Of a DNA stretch of 64,000 nucleotides, positions 60,714 through 64,000 are shown one piece after another (the stretch's first letter is position 1; every line of letters starts with the position of its first letter). Origin of the DNA: Microbacterium ureisolvens (GTDB lineage: Bacteria > Actinomycetota > Actinomycetes > Actinomycetales > Microbacteriaceae). The translations under genes were made by a program, and so were the position numbers. The DNA lies in NCBI RefSeq assembly GCF_019511645.1, contig NZ_JAEUAX010000007.1, forward strand, positions 124,001 to 188,000, in the 5' to 3' direction. The notes beneath the pieces are model-generated. The model was not told the origin of the DNA and made no database searches. It saw only the letters and a program-made list of their open reading frames with translations.

Positions 60714-61085
60714 ATGGACTGGAAGATCGAGCTCATCCACGTACCCGTCTCCGACGTCGACCGCGCGAAGGAGTTCTATGAACGGATCGGCTTCCACGCC
60801 GACCACGACCAGACGCCTGTCGAGGGACTCCGTTTCGTGCAGATGACGCCGCCCGGCTCCGCCTGCTCCATCGCCTTCGGCACGGGGCTGGGCAACACCC
60901 TCGCACCCGGGCAGCAGAACACCATCCAGGTCGTGGTGCCCGACGCCGACGAGGCCCTCGCGCACCTGCGCGCCCACGGCGTCGAGGGGCGCGGCGTCGA
61001 CGAGCAGGACTGGGGCCGGTTCGTGCAGTTCGACGACCCCGACGGCAACACCTGGACGCTGCAGCAGCTGCCCGCCCGGCGCTGA
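60714..61085 (+). CDS. VOC (glyoxalase/bleomycin-resistance fold) family protein
   Basis: A 123-residue single-module vicinal-oxygen-chelate protein. N-terminal ELIHVPVSDVDRAKEFYERIGF, central TIQVVVPDADEALAHLRAHGV, and C-terminal GRFVQFDDPDGNTWTLQQ. These carry the His, Asp/Glu metal-ligand positions of the fold, though the enzyme class cannot be told. GAGGGAGA lies before the ATG. It is divergent from the Clp ATPase across 180 bp that hold the HAIR-like sites. Confidence 0.92.
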   Translation: MDWKIELIHVPVSDVDRAKEFYERIGFHADHDQTPVEGLRFVQMTPPGSACSIAFGTGLGNTLAPGQQNTIQVVVPDADEALAHLRAHGVEGRGVDEQDWGRFVQFDDPDGNTWTLQQLPARR

Positions 61086-61120
61086 TCGCGGCACCCCCCG
61101 CCCGACGACGCCGACACCGA

Positions 61121-61154
61121 TCGGCCGCCCCGCTCCCGAGAGCGGGGCGGCCGA
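61121..61154. terminator. Bidirectional terminator hairpin
   Basis: A perfect 15-bp stem (61121-61135 with 61140-61154; core GGCCGCCCCGCTC) closes on the tetraloop CCGA. It lies between the VOC stop and the convergent DUF3817 stop. Confidence 0.85.
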
Positions 61155-61166
61155 GAGCGGACGCCG

Positions 61167-61631
61167 TCAGTCCCGCCCGCCAGGGGGACCGAGGATGAGC
61201 AGCACGACGAAAAGGAGCACGACGGCGAGAGCGATCAGCCCGCCGAGCACCCACGGCCGGCGCAGGAACCAGCGCATCAGCCGGTCGTACCAGGTGCCGT
61301 CGCGCGGATCATCGGTGGCCTCGAGCCGCCACGCGCCGGCGAGGCGACCGCTGCGCTGGAGCCACAGCTCGGCGGGGATCGTGGCGTACGGGATGACGGC
61401 GCTCACGAGCGCGAGCGCCGTGGGGCCGACGCGCCAGCGGTTGTTCAGGGCGACCAGGATCACGGTCGCGCCGTACGACAGGAAGATGAAGCCGTGGATG
61501 CCGCCGCCGATCGTGACGCCGAGCGCCCAGTCGGCGCTGGCGCGGAGGACCAGGCCTGCGATGAGGAGCGTCCACGAGATCGCCTCGAGGATCGCGAGTG
61601 CGCGGAACAGGGTGTGGGGATTACGGAACAC
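61167..61631 (-). CDS. DUF3817 family integral membrane protein
   Basis: A 154-residue membrane protein: RNPHTLFRALAILEAISWTLLIAGL at the N-terminus and HGFIFLSYGATVILVALNNRW fit DUF3817, followed by a cytoplasmic basic stretch and a final helix GLIALAVVLLFVVLLI. About four hydrophobic segments. Function unknown. The GTG start has TAGGCT exactly six bases upstream (61643-61638), and this hexamer lies inside the first of two tandem palindromes, so a repressor bound there would shut the promoter. The MarR gene just upstream is the obvious regulator. Confidence 0.88.
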   Translation of the reverse strand: MFRNPHTLFRALAILEAISWTLLIAGLVLRASADWALGVTIGGGIHGFIFLSYGATVILVALNNRWRVGPTALALVSAVIPYATIPAELWLQRSGRLAGAWRLEATDDPRDGTWYDRLMRWFLRRPWVLGGLIALAVVLLFVVLLILGPPGGRD

Positions 61632-61634
61632 ACC

Positions 61635-61669
61635 TTCAGCCTAACTGAAAGAGCTTCAGGCTTTCTGAA
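61635..61669. promoter_or_regulatory. Tandem palindromic operators TTCAG-N5-CTGAA
   Basis: Two copies of TTCAG-N5-CTGAA, at 61635-61649 (spacer CCTAA) and 61655-61669 (spacer GCTTT), have centres 20 bp apart, about two helical turns. The first covers the -10 hexamer of the DUF3817 promoter. They fill the 62-bp gap between the MarR stop and the DUF3817 start, a layout expected for a MarR-type repressor. Confidence 0.75.
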
Positions 61670-61693
61670 GGCTTGCTGGTCGCGCAGACCCCG

Positions 61694-62113
61694 CTACTCC
61701 GGAGCGAGCCCGAAGGGCTGCTCGTGGAGGCCCTCGAGGGCGGTGGCCAGCGCCGGCGCCCCCGCAGCGAGTCCCGCGTCGAGGGCCGCAAGCCGCTGCT
61801 CGGCCGCCTGCAGCACCTCGCTGCCCCGCGCCGTGACGCGCAGATCGGAGGCGGCGCCCGCATGCTTCGTGGCATCCGCGACGAGCCCGTCGGCGACGAG
61901 GGTCTGCACCGCGGTGTGCGCCGACTGCACGGTGATCTGCGAGCGCCGCGCAAGCTCGCTGAACGATATGCCGGGCGTCGCCTCGATGTGCGCGAGCAAG
62001 CCGTACTTGCGGGTCGTGAGGCCGAGGTCGCGCAGCTGCGCGCCGAGGTGCGCATCCCAGACGGCTGCCACGGTCAGCAGCGAGATGACGGGACTGAACG
62101 CACGGTCTGGCAC
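61694..62113 (-). CDS. MarR-family transcriptional regulator
   Basis: A 139-residue winged-helix regulator. RKYGLLAHIEATPGISFSELARRSQITVQSAHTAVQTLVADGL contains helix-turn-helix; the wing is SDLRVTARGSEVL, shorter than average. Start GTG 62111-62113 has TAGCAT six bases upstream (leaderless-type), and a GTCCCGC/GCGGGAC inverted repeat (62126-62143) lies directly behind that hexamer. It is followed by DUF3817 on the same strand with two tandem palindromes between, so it probably represses that gene. Ligand unknown. Confidence 0.88.
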   Translation of the reverse strand: MPDRAFSPVISLLTVAAVWDAHLGAQLRDLGLTTRKYGLLAHIEATPGISFSELARRSQITVQSAHTAVQTLVADGLVADATKHAGAASDLRVTARGSEVLQAAEQRLAALDAGLAAGAPALATALEGLHEQPFGLAPE

Positions 62114-62201
62114 CGTTGAATGCTAGTCCCGCTGTCGCGGGACGGCACGCATTCGTCCAGGGTCCCGAACCGGATGCCGCTCGCCCGGCTACCGTGGGAC
62201 G

Positions 62202-63305
62202 GTGACATTCTCGCTCGACGGCCTGCGCCGGTGGCCCGACGTCGAGGCTCCCGATCTCGTGGCGACGGATGCTGCGGACCGGCTGCTCCTCGACGAATCC
62301 GCCGCCGCACGGTCGACGGCGGGAGATCGCGGGCTCGTGGTGATCGGCGACGGCTACGGGGCGCTGACGCTGGGCGCTGCCGCGGACGGCGGTCGCGGCA
62401 TCCGTGTCCACCAGGACCCGCTCACCGGCGAACGGGCACTCGCCGCCAACGCCGAGCGTTTCGGACTCGGCGACACGTTCGTGTCGTTGCCGCTGTCGCC
62501 CGAGCTGGTGCGCGGCGCACGCATCGTGCTGCTGCGGCTGCCGCGATCGCTCGACGCGCTGCGCGACATCGCGGGCCTCATCGCCGCGCACGCGGCAGCC
62601 GATGTCGTCGTGTTCGCCGGCGGTCGCGTGAAGCACATGACGCTCGCCATGAACGAAGTGCTCCACGCGCACTTCGCCCGGCTCGACGTCACGCACGCTC
62701 GCCAGAAATCCCGGGCGCTCGTCGCGCGCGAGCCGCACGACGGTCGGGACCCGGTGCCGACGCGGGCGACCCGCGACGGGATCGTCGTCTGCGCCTACGG
62801 CGGGGCGTTCGCGGGGGCGTCGATCGACATCGGGACGAGGCTCCTGCTCGACCATCTGCCCCCGCTCGCCGATGACACGGCGATCGACTTCGCGTGCGGG
62901 ACGGGTGTCATCGCGACGGCGCTCGCGCTGCGGCATCCGTCTCTGCGCCTCCTCGCGTGCGACCAGTCCGCAGCCGCCGTCGCTTCCGCACGCGCGACCG
63001 CCGACGCGAACGGCGTCGCCGACCGGGTCCAGGTGGTCCGCGACGACATGCTGGGCGCTCAGCCGGATGCGGGTGCGAGCTTCATCGCACTGAACCCGCC
63101 GTTCCACTCGGGCTCGGCGGTTCACGAGGGCCTGGCGCCTCGGATGTTCGCGGAGGCAGCCCGCGTGCTGCGGCCGGGCGGGGAGCTCTGGACGGTATGG
63201 AACTCGGGACTGCGCTATCGCCCTGCGCTCGAGCGCACGGTCGGCCCCACCCGGCAGATCGCGCGCAACGCCAAGTTCACCGTGACGGCGTCCACGCGCC
63301 GCTGA
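62202..63305 (+). CDS. Class I SAM methyltransferase, RsmC/RlmG-like
   Basis: A 367-residue protein with two methyltransferase-like halves, as in RsmC/RlmG: a degenerate N-terminal half (VVIGDGYGALTLGAA) and an active C-terminal half with DFACGTGVIATALAL (SAM motif I, near residue 229) and NPPFHSG (motif IV, the N-methyltransferase NPPF signature, near residue 298). The likely target is a guanine N2 in rRNA, inferred from the family. The GTG start has TACCGT six bases upstream (leaderless-type). Divergent from the MarR gene. Confidence 0.88.
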   Translation: MTFSLDGLRRWPDVEAPDLVATDAADRLLLDESAAARSTAGDRGLVVIGDGYGALTLGAAADGGRGIRVHQDPLTGERALAANAERFGLGDTFVSLPLSPELVRGARIVLLRLPRSLDALRDIAGLIAAHAAADVVVFAGGRVKHMTLAMNEVLHAHFARLDVTHARQKSRALVAREPHDGRDPVPTRATRDGIVVCAYGGAFAGASIDIGTRLLLDHLPPLADDTAIDFACGTGVIATALALRHPSLRLLACDQSAAAVASARATADANGVADRVQVVRDDMLGAQPDAGASFIALNPPFHSGSAVHEGLAPRMFAEAARVLRPGGELWTVWNSGLRYRPALERTVGPTRQIARNAKFTVTASTRR

Positions 63306-63318
63306 CGCACCCCCGCGA

Positions 63319-63987
63319 CTACTCGGAGGCGTCGGGCGTCGGCTCCGGCCCGCCTGTGGGCCCGAACAGCACCCACGCGCCGTCGCTGCACTCGTAGAAC
63401 TGGACCGCCGCCGTGTCGATGAACACGTCGCCGTCGGCGCTGCACGTGTCGTCGTCGGGCGCGGACGTGCCGAGCAGCACCTGCGTTCCCGGCGCACCCG
63501 GCGCACCGCTCGGGCCCTGAGCGCCCTGCTCGCCCTGCTCACCTTGGGGGCCCTGCGCGCCCGCCGGCCCCTGCTCACCGGTGAGGTTCGTGGCCGCCGC
63601 CTCGCGGATGTTGCCCACGACCGTCCACGCGCCGTCCTGGAAGAGGTACACGTCGGTGGTGAGGATGTCGATGTAGACGTCGCCCTCGTAGCCTTTGCCC
63701 TCTTCGGGCGCCCCGGAGCCCGCGCGCACCGCCGACCCGGCGGGCAGGATCTCGGCGAGCACGTCCTCGTAGTCCGGCGACGCCGTGGTCGATGCCGATG
63801 GCTCCGGCGTCGGAGCAGGCGGGGCGGTGTCGACCGATCGCGCCAGCCACGATCCGAGGAAAGCGGCGAAGAACGACAGCAGCACGAAGCCGAGGCCGAA
63901 CCACACGAGCGTGCCGCGGGTCACCGGTGAAGCGGCGTGTGCCCGCGCAGGCGCAGGATCCTCGGTCGATTGCGCGTCCTGGACCAC
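63319..63987 (-). CDS. Membrane-anchored collagen-like protein
   Basis: A 222-residue protein: cytoplasmic N-terminus, one membrane segment (GTLVWFGLGFVLLSFFAAFL, about 25-48), a Pro/Ser/Thr-rich stalk, a first module GDVYIDILTTDVYLFQDGAW, then eleven Gly-Xaa-Yaa triplets (GEQ GPA GAQ onward, about 137-170), then a second module GDVFIDTAAVQFYECSDGAW. The two flanking modules are clearly related to each other. Glutamine rather than hydroxyproline-type residues fill the triplets, as in other bacterial collagen-like proteins. It is exposed outside the cell if the topology is right. GTG start with AAGGGG upstream. Function unknown. Confidence 0.85.
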   Translation of the reverse strand: MVQDAQSTEDPAPARAHAASPVTRGTLVWFGLGFVLLSFFAAFLGSWLARSVDTAPPAPTPEPSASTTASPDYEDVLAEILPAGSAVRAGSGAPEEGKGYEGDVYIDILTTDVYLFQDGAWTVVGNIREAAATNLTGEQGPAGAQGPQGEQGEQGAQGPSGAPGAPGTQVLLGTSAPDDDTCSADGDVFIDTAAVQFYECSDGAWVLFGPTGGPEPTPDASE

Positions 63988-64000
63988 GGCACATCCCCTT

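Overview
The window is very GC-rich, with tightly packed genes, many GTG starts and frequent 1-4 nt stop/start overlaps. Many genes show a TAnnnT hexamer 6-7 nt before the start codon, the pattern of actinobacterial leaderless mRNAs. Gene content (actinobacterial-type glmU/prs, Pmt, LigB, Eis-like acetyltransferase, DtxR-type boxes, HAIR-like boxes) and protein style point to a Micrococcales actinobacterium, probably Microbacterium or a close relative. The genus is inferred from general knowledge, not from a search. No rRNA, CRISPR array, transposase, integrase or phage gene was seen. One tRNA gene (Gln, TTG) is present.

Layout. (1) 0-29 kb holds the skeleton of a chromosomal neighbourhood known from actinobacteria: prs, glmU, (tRNA-Gln), ABC-F ATPase, ispE, rsmA, tatD, metG, rsmI, pmt. 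Accessory blocks interrupt it. The most notable, 5.0-11.5 kb, is an iron-responsive locus: an adenylation-carrier-membrane acyltransferase fusion and a convergent FbpABC-type ferric iron ABC transporter, each preceded by a DtxR/IdeR-type box. Other insertions are an Eis-like acetyltransferase, a YghZ-like aldo/keto reductase, a Stealth-family phosphotransferase, a metallophosphoesterase, two MFS transporters and a NUDIX hydrolase. (2) 27-39 kb carries a DUF255 thioredoxin-fold protein, an aldo/keto reductase, the HrpA helicase, a zinc-independent oxidoreductase, a 3-mercaptopyruvate-type sulfurtransferase, an O-acetylhomoserine sulfhydrylase, a Gfo/Idh dehydrogenase and an NYN-OST-HTH protein. 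(3) 39-47 kb is a sugar-uptake island: a ROK repressor and two complete CUT2-type ABC cassettes (lipoprotein, single-domain ATPase, permease) in tandem, closed by a strong terminator hairpin.

(4) 47-53 kb has a sirtuin coupled to a degenerate alpha/beta-hydrolase-like protein, then a CitMHS citrate carrier divergent from a CitA/CitB-type two-component system. (5) 53-57 kb has ATP-dependent DNA ligase LigB, an overlapping three-gene set (TIGR01777 epimerase and two luciferase-like oxidoreductases) and a DUF72 protein. (6) 57-64 kb has a ClpC-like AAA+ unfoldase behind two HspR/HAIR-like inverted repeats, a VOC protein, a DUF3817 membrane protein behind two tandem palindromes next to a MarR gene, an RsmC/RlmG-like methyltransferase and a small membrane-anchored collagen-like protein.

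The best candidate for an undescribed system is the iron-controlled A-T-acyltransferase protein. It puts substrate activation, carrier loading and membrane transfer in one chain, is co-located with ferric uptake, and its substrate is unknown.
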